A stretch of DNA of 45,062 nt. Origin: a virus. This document shows, one piece after another, positions 1 to 8,672 of the stretch; position 1 is the first letter of the stretch, and each line of letters begins with the position of its first letter. Under the pieces are notes generated by a model. The model did no database searches. It was not told where the DNA came from and saw only the letters and a list, made by a program, of their open reading frames with translations. The translations under genes and the position numbers were made by a program. The stretch lies in the IMG/VR virus record IMGVR_UViG_3300020020_000673, positions 1 to 45,062 of that record, one strand, 5' to 3'.

Positions 1-74
1 TGCCCATCGCGGTGCGTACTAATCTGGATCATCAACGCTCACATAGCGTGACATTGACCGCTAGAGGAGGGCGA
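1..74. other. left edge, upstream of small terminase
   Basis: No gene is supported here. The segment ends in a strong Shine-Dalgarno (AGGAGG) for the small terminase. It contains TAGCGTGACAT at 44-54, an 11-mer that also occurs at 31064-31074 in the regulatory region, and whose first nine bases recur at 45015-45023 near the right edge. This may be a promoter, operator or packaging element; which one is not decidable from sequence. Confidence 0.4.
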
Positions 75-503
75 ATGGCTGGATATGGCCGCCCGCCGGC
101 TGAGAACAAGCGTCGCCGCAACGCCGACCTGTACGAGGGCCTCGAGGTGACCGTGTCCGAGCCGCCGTCGAGCGTGCCCAAGCTGCCTGGGGCGGACGGC
201 TACAGCCCGCAGACGCGGGCCTGGTATGCCACGTGGGCTACGGCCCCCCAGGCGGCGACGTTCGTTGTTACCGACTGGCAGCGGCTGCACATGTTGGCGC
301 CGCTGGTGGATCGGTACTACCTCGCGCCGGACAAGGGCGTGATGGCCGAGATTCGGCTGAATGAGACGTTGCTCGGCGCGACGCACGTTGACCGGCTGCG
401 GGCCCGAATCAAGATCGCGGGCGAGGTGGTGGCGGCGGAGCCGACTGAGGGCTCCGACGAGGTGGCCGCCCGACGGCGTAAGCGGATGACCGATGCCTCG
501 TGA
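75..503 (+). CDS. terminase small subunit
   Basis: A 142-residue protein, about the usual size for small terminases. It would recognise the packaging site and hand phage DNA to the large subunit. The N-terminus (residues 1-20) is Arg/Lys-rich with a short GRPPAENKRRR stretch, followed by a mostly helical body and a basic C-terminus (ARRRKR). The ATG at 75 is chosen over an upstream GTG because AGGAGG lies just ahead of it. It overlaps the large terminase start by 11 bases, the usual arrangement. The assignment rests mainly on position, size and basic N-terminus; small terminases are poorly conserved. Confidence 0.8.
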   Translation: MAGYGRPPAENKRRRNADLYEGLEVTVSEPPSSVPKLPGADGYSPQTRAWYATWATAPQAATFVVTDWQRLHMLAPLVDRYYLAPDKGVMAEIRLNETLLGATHVDRLRARIKIAGEVVAAEPTEGSDEVAARRRKRMTDAS

Positions 504-2175
504 GATCGTCTACGCGCCTGAGCACGACCGGGACCGGTCGCTAGGCCATCTGGCCTGGGACTGGATCGAGCACTTCTGCGTGCACGGCCCCGGCGATGTG
601 CAGGGCCTGGCGGTGGAGCTCGACGGCGAGTTCGGCGGGTTCATCGTCGACGCGTACGCGCTTCGCCCGTATGGCCGCAAGCTGTACGACTCGGCCGTCA
701 TCTCGCGCGCGAAGGGCCGCTCCAAGAGCGAACTGGCCGCGTTTGTGGTGCTGTTCGAGGCGTTCGGCCCGGCCCGGTTCGGCGGCTGGGCTGAGGGCGG
801 CGAGATCTTCCGCTGGCGCGATTTTGTGCACCGGTATGAGCCGGGCGAGCCGATGGGCAAGCCGGTCACGTACCCGTTCGTCCGGTGCCTGGCGACCGAG
901 GAGTCGCAGGCCGGCAACACGTACGACAACGTCCACTTCAATCTGACCGAGGGCCCGCTGGCCGAGGGGCTGCCGAAGGGCACGTCCGGCCTGACGCGCG
1001 TGTTCATCCCCGGCGGCGGAGAGATCCGGCCCTCGACGGCGTCGAGTTCGTCGAAGGACGGCGGCAAGGAGACGTTCACCGTCTTCGACGAGACGCACCT
1101 TTACAGCACGCCCGAGCTGCGACGGATGTACACGACCGTCGACCGGAACTGCCGCAAGCGCAAGGCGGCCGAGCCGTGGGCGCTGCAGACGACGACGATG
1201 TACCAGCCCGGGGACGAGTCGGTGGCCGAGGTCACCCACACGCGGGCGAAGCTGATCGCCGAGGGCAAGTCGCGCGCGGCCCGGCTGCTGTTCGACCACC
1301 GCGAGGCGCCGGCCGAGGTCGACCTGACCGACCTGGACGAGATGGTTGAGGCCCTTCGCGAGGTGTATGGCCCGTTCGCCGACGTGCTCGACCTCGAGGG
1401 CATCGTCGAGAACGAGTTCTGGAACGTCGAGAAGGACGTCGACGACTCGCGCCGCTACTTTTTCAACCAGCCGACCGCGGCCCGCGACGCCTGGTGCACC
1501 TACCCGGACTGGGCTGCGTGCGCTCAACCGGACACGATTGTGGCCGATGACGACCCGATCGTGATGTTCTTCGACGGATCGAAATCGGACGACTCCACCG
1601 GTCTGGTGGCGTGCCGCATGTCCGACGGCTTCGTGTTCCTGCTCGGGGCGTGGGAGAAGCCGATCGGCAAGGCCGGCGAGGGCTGGGAAGTGGACCGGGT
1701 CGACGTCGACCGGGTGGTCCGGCGCACGTTCGAGATGCACCCAAATGTGGTCGGGTTCTTCGGCGACGTGCGCGAGTTCGAGTCCTACATCGACACGTGG
1801 GGCGCCGACTTCGGCGACCGGCTGCTCATTCACGCCGCACCGGGTCGGGCCCGGGCCGCGGTCGGCTGGGATATGCGTACGCGCACGCGCGAGTTCACCG
1901 ACGCGGCGATGCGTTCGGCGATCGACATCGCGGAGCACGACTTTCCGCACGACGGCGACTCGCGGCTGATGCGGCATGTGCTGAACGCGCGGAAGGCACC
2001 GAACAAGTACGGCATCTCGGTGACGAAGGAAGCCAAGCACTCACCGAAGAAGATCGACCTTGGGGTGTGCGCCATCGGCGCACGGATGGTTCGGCGGCTG
2101 GCGCTGGCGTCGGATGCGTGGCTTAAGCGTGGTCAAAAGGGCAAGCAGGCGGGTCGAGTTCGCGGATGGGGGTGA
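493..2175 (+). CDS. terminase large subunit (ATPase-nuclease)
   Basis: A 560-residue packaging motor. It would translocate DNA into the prohead with ATP and cut concatemers with its C-terminal RNase H-like nuclease. Residues 70-80 (SRAKGRSKSE region) fit the Walker A-like loop of phage terminases. VFDETH near residues 197-202 gives the Walker B Asp and catalytic Glu. FFDGSKSDDSTG around 359-370 supplies the first acidic residues of the nuclease, with later acidic positions in GFFGDVREFES. Length is normal. It overlaps the small terminase gene and is followed after five bases by the portal. There is no sign of interruption. Confidence 0.93.
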   Translation: MPREIVYAPEHDRDRSLGHLAWDWIEHFCVHGPGDVQGLAVELDGEFGGFIVDAYALRPYGRKLYDSAVISRAKGRSKSELAAFVVLFEAFGPARFGGWAEGGEIFRWRDFVHRYEPGEPMGKPVTYPFVRCLATEESQAGNTYDNVHFNLTEGPLAEGLPKGTSGLTRVFIPGGGEIRPSTASSSSKDGGKETFTVFDETHLYSTPELRRMYTTVDRNCRKRKAAEPWALQTTTMYQPGDESVAEVTHTRAKLIAEGKSRAARLLFDHREAPAEVDLTDLDEMVEALREVYGPFADVLDLEGIVENEFWNVEKDVDDSRRYFFNQPTAARDAWCTYPDWAACAQPDTIVADDDPIVMFFDGSKSDDSTGLVACRMSDGFVFLLGAWEKPIGKAGEGWEVDRVDVDRVVRRTFEMHPNVVGFFGDVREFESYIDTWGADFGDRLLIHAAPGRARAAVGWDMRTRTREFTDAAMRSAIDIAEHDFPHDGDSRLMRHVLNARKAPNKYGISVTKEAKHSPKKIDLGVCAIGARMVRRLALASDAWLKRGQKGKQAGRVRGWG

Positions 2176-2179
2176 TGAC

Positions 2180-3607
2180 GTGGCGTTGAGCCAGGACGAC
2201 GCGGAACGCGTCGTCGCCGACATGCTGAAGGTCCGCGACGCGGAGGCCGAGCGCCTCGACGAGGTTCATCTCTACCTGACCGGCAAGGCATGCAACATCT
2301 ACGTGCCCAAGAAGGCCACCCGCGAGTACCGGCAGCTGGTCAAGATGTCGCGGACGAACATCATGAAACTGGTGGTGGCGTCGTTCGCGTCGAACCTGTT
2401 CGTGGAGGGCTACCGGCCGGCACGGGCGTCGGACAACGCGAAGGCGTGGGACATCTGGCAGGCGAACCGGATGGACGCCCGCCAGTCGGGCATCTACCGG
2501 GCCGCCCTGGCGTACGGCCTGTCGTATGCGACGGTCCTGCCGGGCAAGCAGAACAAGAAGCCGATGGCGGCGATCAAGCCGTTCTCGCCGCGCGCCATGA
2601 CGGCCGTGTACGAGGATGCGGTCGCCGACGAGTGGCCGGTGTACGCGATCAGCTGCGAGCCCGGCTACGTCCTCGAGGAGAACCGGCCCACGCCGATCAG
2701 CCGGGTCTGCCTGTACGACTCCACCACGAAGTACTACTTCGAGGCCAAGCCCAACGACGCGCCAAGGTTCATCAAGGTCGAGGAGCACGGCCTGGGCGTG
2801 ACGCCGGTGGTGCGATGGCTCAACGAGTACGGCGACATTGAGGACGGGTCGCAGGGCGAGGTTGAGCCGCTCATCCCCGACCAGGACCAGCTGAACAACA
2901 CGACGTTCGGGCTGCTGATGTCCCAGCAGTATGCGGCGTTCAAGCAGCGCTGGGTGACCGGTATGACGATCGAGGAGGACCCGGAGGGCAACACCCGGGA
3001 GCCGTTCAACCCTCGCGTGGACGGGATCCTGCAGTCGGAGTCGGCGGACACCAAGTTCGGCGAGTTCCAGGAAACCAACCTCGGCGGATATCTCGACTCG
3101 CGCCAGTCGACGCTGCGGATCGCGTCGGCGAAGGCCCAGCTGGCGGCGCACGCGATGCTCGTGTCGGACGGGGTGACGAACCTGTCGGCCGAGGCTTTGG
3201 CCGCGCTGGAGGCCCCGTTCCAGCGGAAGATCGCCGACAAGAAGACGTCCTTCGGCGAGTCGAACGAGCAGATGCTGCGCCTGGCCGCGAAGGCCAACGG
3301 CGACACCGCCGGCTGGGAAGACACGTCCGCGCAGGTCGTGTGGCGTGACACCGAGTCCCGTTCGCTGGCCCAGGTCGCCGACGCACTCGGGAAGATGGCG
3401 CAGATGTTGGCCATTCCGCCGCGGGCGTTGTGGGAGCGCATCCCGGGCGTGACCGACATGGACCTGAAGCGGTGGGAGAAGCTCGCCGACGCCGAGGACG
3501 AGAAGCTCGCCGAGGCGGCGGCGGAGGCCGGCATGGCTCCGGCGGATCAGGAAGCGCAGGGTGGCAAGCCCGGCCGCCGACCGGCTGTCAGCGGCGCACC
3601 GGCGTGA
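2180..3607 (+). CDS. portal protein
   Basis: A 475-residue protein matching the SPP1-gp6/HK97-type portal family in size and place. It would form the dodecameric ring at one capsid vertex through which DNA enters and to which the tail attaches. The N-terminal half has the KMSRTNIMKLVVASFASNLFV-type helical segment, and the middle has acidic DQDQLNNTTFGLL, typical of the portal stem region. The C-terminus is rich in Ala/Glu/Lys helices. The frame is open further upstream into the terminase gene; the GTG at 2180 is preferred because it follows the terminase stop (2175) and has a G-rich ribosome site. Its end overlaps the MuF gene by 47 bases. Confidence 0.88.
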   Translation: MALSQDDAERVVADMLKVRDAEAERLDEVHLYLTGKACNIYVPKKATREYRQLVKMSRTNIMKLVVASFASNLFVEGYRPARASDNAKAWDIWQANRMDARQSGIYRAALAYGLSYATVLPGKQNKKPMAAIKPFSPRAMTAVYEDAVADEWPVYAISCEPGYVLEENRPTPISRVCLYDSTTKYYFEAKPNDAPRFIKVEEHGLGVTPVVRWLNEYGDIEDGSQGEVEPLIPDQDQLNNTTFGLLMSQQYAAFKQRWVTGMTIEEDPEGNTREPFNPRVDGILQSESADTKFGEFQETNLGGYLDSRQSTLRIASAKAQLAAHAMLVSDGVTNLSAEALAALEAPFQRKIADKKTSFGESNEQMLRLAAKANGDTAGWEDTSAQVVWRDTESRSLAQVADALGKMAQMLAIPPRALWERIPGVTDMDLKRWEKLADAEDEKLAEAAAEAGMAPADQEAQGGKPGRRPAVSGAPA

Positions 3608-6600
3608 GCTGTCCGCCATCGGGGCGGCTGTCACCTCTGGAGTGTTTTCGCTGGCGCTGGGCGCCGACCCGTTCGCGATCGACCTGTGGTTCACGTCAGC
3701 CCTCGACGGGCTGATCACCAAGGTGGTTTCGGGGCACGCTCAGGCCCGCCGGTCCACCGTGGGCTACCTGACGCAGCACGCCGCCCTGTCGGGGCACAGT
3801 GTGCGGCCGGTGCCGGCGAGTATCGACATGGGTCAGGTGCGCACGTCGTTGCGCGTGACCGGGCCGGTGGCGTTCAAGACGGCCATCGGCAACGGCGCAA
3901 CCAACAACGCCGCGGTCGAGTCGATGGCCCGGCAGTTGTCGGGCTCGTCGTCGCGGCTGGCCCTGGGCGGGGACCGGGACACGTTCGACGCCACGCTGCG
4001 TTCGCCGCGGGGCGGGATTGTCGGCTACCGCCGCCGCCTGGGTGGCCGTGGCTGCGGCTTCTGTTCGATGCTGGCGTCCCGTGGTGCCGTGTACCACTCG
4101 GAGGCGTCAGCGGCCCGCACAAGGGACGGGCAGCGCTACCACGACCACTGCCGGTGCAGTCCTGAGCCGCTGTATGTGCACGAGCAGGAGCCGCCGGAGG
4201 TGCGGGAACTGCAGCGCCAGTGGCAGCGGGTCACCGCCGGCCATTCGGGCAACGGCGCGGTGCGGGCGTGGGAACGGCACTGGGAAGGGAAGCTTCCGCC
4301 CGGCCAGATCCGTGCCTCGGCTGATTTGACCCGCTCGTCGCTCGGGTTGGCCGCGAAGGAGGCCGTGCCCGGCGAAGGGCTTGCGCCGGCGTTCCACGTC
4401 GAGCTCCGCCCAGCCCTGGCGAAGGCCCGTACGACCCGCAAGGTCGAGCAGGTGTTCCTCGCCGAGGCCCGCCGCCTGACCGGCCGGGACATTCCGGCGA
4501 AGTTCCACCACCACGACGTTGACATCGCAGCCGACCACGCCGAGGGCATCCTGCGGGTGTTGGCCGAGTTCCCGGACGTCGAGATTGCGTCGATCCGTCC
4601 GGCGATGCACGCCAACCACCCGAACGCCTACGCCGTGGCGCTTACCGGGTCGCGGGAGCTGCTCCTCAACCCGCGGTATGCGACCGATTCGGTCGGGTAC
4701 CGGGAGTCGCTGCGCCGGGCTGGCGGGGCACGGTTCCATCTGCGGGGCGAGACAACGCCGGTGGGCACGGGCGCGCACGAGATGGCGCACCTGGTGCACC
4801 ACCAGTACGACCCGGTTGAACTGCGGCGCACAGTGTCGCGGCTGATCGAGGACCAGGCCGACGTGGCCGGTATGGACATCGTGTCCTACGTCAAGCAGGA
4901 GATCGGCGACTACGCGGTCAAGCACATCGACGAGATGATCGCGGCCGCTGTGGCGGATGCGTTGACGTCGGGTGCTGCCGCGTCGCGTCTGTCGCAGGGT
5001 GTGCTGCGGCTGATGAAGGACCAGTACGCGCGCGGCCGGGCGTTGACCGCGCCTGCCGTGGTGCGGGCGTCGGAGGCGTTGGACTACAGCAAGCTGACAG
5101 TGCCGCAGCTGAAGGACATCGCCGCGGCCCGTGGGATCACGGTCCCCGCGCGGGCGCGCAAGGCCGACGTCGTTGCCCTGCTGGATTCTGGGCCGACGTT
5201 GGAGGGCTTCGTGCCGGCCGCCCTGTCCATCACGGACAGGGCGATCCTGACCCAGGCCCGCGCCGACCTGCGCCGCCTCGAAGCCGACCGTGCCGCCCCG
5301 GACCGGCTGGCCGCGATGGAGCGGGCGCAGCGGCGGATCGAGGGCGCGGAGACACGCATCCTGGCGGCGAAGCGTCGCCCGATCGACCCGGCGGCTGAGG
5401 CTGAGTGGTCGACGGCGCGTGCCCGCGCTGCTGATGACGTCGGCAAGGCGCTGTCGGAGCTGGACGAGATGGTGCACGCCGCCGCCTCGGCGCGTGCCAT
5501 CGAGACTCGCCTGACGACGTTGGGCTACGGTCTGCACCCCGACGTGCTCGACGACCTGCTCCGGGCCGGCCGACTCGGCGACCGCGACGCGGTGAACGCT
5601 GCGATTGACGTCATCGCCGAACGGCACGGGCTGGTGCGCATCACCGGCCGGTCTGGTGACGTCGAGCCGTTCGACCCGGCCAAGCATGAGATGGCCGGCC
5701 GTGGCGTGCAGCCTCCGGTCGGGTCACCGGTGCGGGTGTTCCGGCCGGCGTGGGCGATGAAGGACTCTGATCGGCAGTTGTCGCGGGCGTCGGTGAGCGT
5801 CGCCGACGACGTGCCGAGCGTGCGGCCTACGCCGGATCTGGTCGTCGGCGACAAGGCGCTTGATCAGGTACCGATCACGTACTCGACGAAGATCGAGGAC
5901 GGGCGGATGGTCACATCTGTCCAGGGTGGGCGGATGACTGCCGCGCAGCGCGAAGAGTTGCGGATCGGCTTCCAGAGCTACGCCAGCGGATCGTTTGACG
6001 CTGCAACAAAGACGATGCGAGGTCTGTCCACGCCGGACGGCGAGACTGCCGTATTCGTTGAGCGTCTGACCCGAGCCTTCGATCACGCTATGGACCGGTC
6101 GACCCTTCGCGCCGACGTCGAACTTTGGCGAGGGCTGCGCGAGGGTCGCGGCATCTTCGGCGATGCACTGAGCGGCGACCTGTCCGGCTTCGAGTGGTCC
6201 GACGCGTCATTCGTCAGCACGATGACCCGGGCCGACGAGGTTTATCGGTTCTCCCGCCTTCCGGGCGGCGCCGACAGCGTTGTGTTGCGGATCGTCACAC
6301 CGAAGGGCACACGTGCGCTGGCGCTCGACGCGGAGCATGAGGTGCTCCTCGACCGCGGGCTCCGCTATCGCGTAGTGGCCGATCGCGGAATGGTCGATGG
6401 CAGCCGGCGCCTCGATGTCGAGGTTGTGCCGCCGACCGCCACCCCCGCCGTCACCTCGACGAAGGCTGCCGTCGCCCGCCAGGCCGCGATCGACAAGGCC
6501 CGCGCGGTCGGCAACCTCGGCGCCGACGTGCTCGAGCAGATCGAGAACGGCATGACCGGCGCGGCGCTGCGTACGCGCATCACGCAGACGGCGGCACGTC

Positions 6601-8099
6601 TCGGCTCGCCGGACAAGGTGCGCGACGCCCTGCTCGCCGCGGTCGACGACCCGGCCGCCCTGCGTCAGGCCGTCGCCGCCCAGCTGCGCGGTGCGAAGCT
6701 CGACACCATCGGCGACGCCGGTGCACTGCTGCGGTTCGACCGCAAGACGATGCAGGCCATCGACGGCACCATCGCGGACGCCGCCCACGTCCAGGTCGTC
6801 CGGCCGGGGCTGTCGTTCCGTCGCGGCACCGAGACGATCCAGTTGTCGAAGGCGACGGTGGAGCCGCTCACCGCCGTCGAGGTTCGCGAGATCGAACGCC
6901 GCGCCGTCCGGGCTGCCGCGAGGGAACGCAACCGGCTCATCGAGTCGCGCGCGGGCACGGCACGGCTGCTGGCCGAGGTCGACGAACTGATTGCCAAGGG
7001 CGCCGAGACGCGGATCATCCGGCAGCGGCTGGATCCGGCGCTGATCGGCCCGGAGCAGCCGTTCGCCAACGCCGACCCGGCCATCCTCGAAGCACTTCGC
7101 AAAGCCCTCACCACCGGCCCGGCTGCACTCCGGTCGGCGGTCACGCGGGCCACGACGAAGGCCGGGCTGAAGCCGGTTTCCAAGGCCGGGGCGAAGGTCA
7201 AGTTCGACCCGGACCTGATGGAGTCGGTGTCCGGTGTGGACATCCCAGCCGGGGCCCAGGTCACTGTCGTGACGCGCGGGGCGTCGGTGACGCTGCCGGA
7301 CGGCACGGTGCTGCAGCTGAGCAAGGCGCGGGTGACGGCGGTGGCGAAGCCGAGAGCGTCAGGGCCGACGCCTCAGCAGGTCGAAGCCAAAGCGAAGCGC
7401 GCAGCGTTGCTGCGCAACGGCACTCGGGGCCGCGAAATTCGCACGCTCAACAGCGGTTCCGTTGGGGATCTACGACACATGGAGTCGCCGACCGGCGAGC
7501 AATTCGTAATCAAGCGCCATGGTGTCCGCTATCAGCAGACGGCTGAAGAAATCAAGGTCCATGACGACGCAGAAGTGCTGGGCCCACAGGTGCTTGATGC
7601 TGTTGGCGGGCGCTCGGCGGCTACGGCTCAGCGGGGCCGCGACATCTTTGTGGAATACATTGACGGCGATGACGGCGAGTACCTGTTTGCCGTCAACCGA
7701 CCCCGGCTAACTGCGGCAACGGAGTCGCGCGAAGGGCGACTCACGGCCATTGCAGATTACTTGATGGTCAACAACGATCGCCACTACGGCAATCTCGTGA
7801 TCACAACCGACGGCCGCCTGGTTGGAATTGACCACGGCATGGCGTTTAACCAGTTTACTGACATAGATGCCACCTTCAGCGATCTGGCGAAATTCATGCT
7901 GGACCCGAACAAGGACTATCGCCTCGCCACCCGGGTGCCGATCTCCCCGAGTGACCTGGTGACAATTCGGGTACGCCTAGCGAAACTGGAGCCGACCTTC
8001 GCTCGACTGGGTAGGCAGGACTGGTTTGCGTTGATGATGAGGCGTCTGGCGGAACTGGAGAGGCGAGCCACCCCCGGTACGCCAACGCTCCTACCATGA
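3561..8099 (+). CDS. MuF head protein fused to zincin-like, SAP/Rho-N-like, ADP-ribosyltransferase and kinase domains
   Basis: A 1512-residue giant where phages normally carry a 250-500-residue MuF minor head protein. Residues about 1-215 are MuF-like, ending in the typical GCGFC (C165, C168) and HDHCRC cysteine/histidine motif. Next comes a metallopeptidase-like segment with HEMAH at 406-410 (HExxH). At about 509-545 there is a SAP/Rho-N-like helical domain (LTVPQLKDIAAARGI). Residues about 770-970 resemble an R-S-ExE ADP-ribosyltransferase: R857 (LWRGL), S886 (SFVSTM) and E925-x-E927. Two related modules follow (about 973-1120 and 1133-1270). The last about 220 residues look like a PI3/4-kinase-type kinase: D1399 and N1404-N1411 (NNDRHYGN) plus GIDHG at 1422-1426. 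MuF proteins are head components, and MuF-linked toxins are known in temperate phages. Delivery into the host and the activities are inference. Confidence 0.82.
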   Translation: MASPAADRLSAAHRRELSAIGAAVTSGVFSLALGADPFAIDLWFTSALDGLITKVVSGHAQARRSTVGYLTQHAALSGHSVRPVPASIDMGQVRTSLRVTGPVAFKTAIGNGATNNAAVESMARQLSGSSSRLALGGDRDTFDATLRSPRGGIVGYRRRLGGRGCGFCSMLASRGAVYHSEASAARTRDGQRYHDHCRCSPEPLYVHEQEPPEVRELQRQWQRVTAGHSGNGAVRAWERHWEGKLPPGQIRASADLTRSSLGLAAKEAVPGEGLAPAFHVELRPALAKARTTRKVEQVFLAEARRLTGRDIPAKFHHHDVDIAADHAEGILRVLAEFPDVEIASIRPAMHANHPNAYAVALTGSRELLLNPRYATDSVGYRESLRRAGGARFHLRGETTPVGTGAHEMAHLVHHQYDPVELRRTVSRLIEDQADVAGMDIVSYVKQEIGDYAVKHIDEMIAAAVADALTSGAAASRLSQGVLRLMKDQYARGRALTAPAVVRASEALDYSKLTVPQLKDIAAARGITVPARARKADVVALLDSGPTLEGFVPAALSITDRAILTQARADLRRLEADRAAPDRLAAMERAQRRIEGAETRILAAKRRPIDPAAEAEWSTARARAADDVGKALSELDEMVHAAASARAIETRLTTLGYGLHPDVLDDLLRAGRLGDRDAVNAAIDVIAERHGLVRITGRSGDVEPFDPAKHEMAGRGVQPPVGSPVRVFRPAWAMKDSDRQLSRASVSVADDVPSVRPTPDLVVGDKALDQVPITYSTKIEDGRMVTSVQGGRMTAAQREELRIGFQSYASGSFDAATKTMRGLSTPDGETAVFVERLTRAFDHAMDRSTLRADVELWRGLREGRGIFGDALSGDLSGFEWSDASFVSTMTRADEVYRFSRLPGGADSVVLRIVTPKGTRALALDAEHEVLLDRGLRYRVVADRGMVDGSRRLDVEVVPPTATPAVTSTKAAVARQAAIDKARAVGNLGADVLEQIENGMTGAALRTRITQTAARLGSPDKVRDALLAAVDDPAALRQAVAAQLRGAKLDTIGDAGALLRFDRKTMQAIDGTIADAAHVQVVRPGLSFRRGTETIQLSKATVEPLTAVEVREIERRAVRAAARERNRLIESRAGTARLLAEVDELIAKGAETRIIRQRLDPALIGPEQPFANADPAILEALRKALTTGPAALRSAVTRATTKAGLKPVSKAGAKVKFDPDLMESVSGVDIPAGAQVTVVTRGASVTLPDGTVLQLSKARVTAVAKPRASGPTPQQVEAKAKRAALLRNGTRGREIRTLNSGSVGDLRHMESPTGEQFVIKRHGVRYQQTAEEIKVHDDAEVLGPQVLDAVGGRSAATAQRGRDIFVEYIDGDDGEYLFAVNRPRLTAATESREGRLTAIADYLMVNNDRHYGNLVITTDGRLVGIDHGMAFNQFTDIDATFSDLAKFMLDPNKDYRLATRVPISPSDLVTIRVRLAKLEPTFARLGRQDWFALMMRRLAELERRATPGTPTLLP

Positions 8100-8344
8100 G
8101 GGCCATGGCGGTCCACCGACTTGAGTTACGCCCCGAGCGCCACCCCGGTGTGCTGCTCGGCGATGCGACGTACGACGATTCGACGGGTCAACTTGCCATG
8201 GACGAGGTTGTCGCGAGAACCCTCCGGGCTGATCGCCGTGCGTTTGAGGCATCCAGTTCGGGCGGCGACCGTGCCTATGGCCAGATGCTGGTTGAGCGCG
8301 GTTGGTCCAACGGTTACGTGACCCTGACCGAGGCCCTGCCGTGA
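8096..8344 (+). CDS. small protein of unknown function downstream of MuF
   Basis: An 82-residue protein I do not recognise. The ATG at 8096 overlaps the MuF stop, so translation is probably coupled; a second in-frame ATG at 8105 is also possible. It contains LGDATYDDSTGQLAMDEVVARTLRADRRAFE and ends a few bases into the next gene. There is no signal peptide or membrane segment. Position directly after a gene with toxin-like enzyme domains makes an antidote or accessory head role conceivable, but nothing in the sequence proves either. Confidence 0.7.
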   Translation: MRAMAVHRLELRPERHPGVLLGDATYDDSTGQLAMDEVVARTLRADRRAFEASSSGGDRAYGQMLVERGWSNGYVTLTEALP

Positions 8345-8565
8345 CCACTCAGCCCACCTCCCAGTGCGCGACCTGCCTCCACTTCGTCTCCCCGTTCGCC
8401 CGCCCCGATCGGGACTTCTCCGCCCCGGCCTCCTGCCCAGCCTTCCCTGCCGGCATTCCGGACGAGGTGTACGGCAACGTCCTCGACCACCGCGAGCCGA
8501 TCGCCGGCGACAACGGCATCCAGTGGGAGTCGAACGGGGCGCAGTTCCCCGAGTACGCCTTCTGA
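8341..8565 (+). CDS. small cysteine-containing protein (CxxC, AFPxGIP, DHR motifs)
   Basis: A 74-residue protein starting at GTG 8341, overlapping the preceding stop by four bases. It has CATC near the N-terminus, a third Cys in ASCPAFPAGIPDEV, then DHREP and GDNGIQW. The motif set CxxC - C-AFPxGIP - DHRxP - GDxGI recurs, to my recollection, in small actinobacterial and actinophage proteins of unknown function, often beside head genes. The cysteines could bind a metal. Co-translation with the MuF gene suggests a shared task, for example a head accessory or a partner of the MuF enzyme domains. Confidence 0.75.
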   Translation: MTTQPTSQCATCLHFVSPFARPDRDFSAPASCPAFPAGIPDEVYGNVLDHREPIAGDNGIQWESNGAQFPEYAF

Positions 8566-8585
8566 CCTGACCCGCACCACCTGAG

Positions 8586-8613
8586 GGCCCGAGCCATCCG
8601 GTTCGGGCCTTTC
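8586..8613 (+). terminator. probable intrinsic terminator
   Basis: A 7-bp G/C stem (GGCCCGA paired with TCGGGCC) with a 10-base loop, followed by a short TTTC run. It separates the terminase-portal-MuF block from the scaffold-capsid block and may lower read-through rather than stop it fully. Confidence 0.55.
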
Positions 8614-8672
8614 GCATGCCCCCGCGCCGACATGGGGCGGGCAAACCGATCACCCGACATGGGAGACCAGCA

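Noticed and set aside
541-2040. 499-residue frame on the minus strand
   Set aside because: Antisense to the large terminase, rich in Arg/Val/His from mirrored GC codons, with no ribosome site or domain.
2123-3721. 532-residue frame on the minus strand
   Set aside because: Antisense to portal, low-complexity Arg/Leu/Val composition; portal on the other strand is well supported.
4107-5687. 526-residue frame on the minus strand
   Set aside because: Antisense to the MuF gene; composition typical of mirrored high-GC coding sequence.
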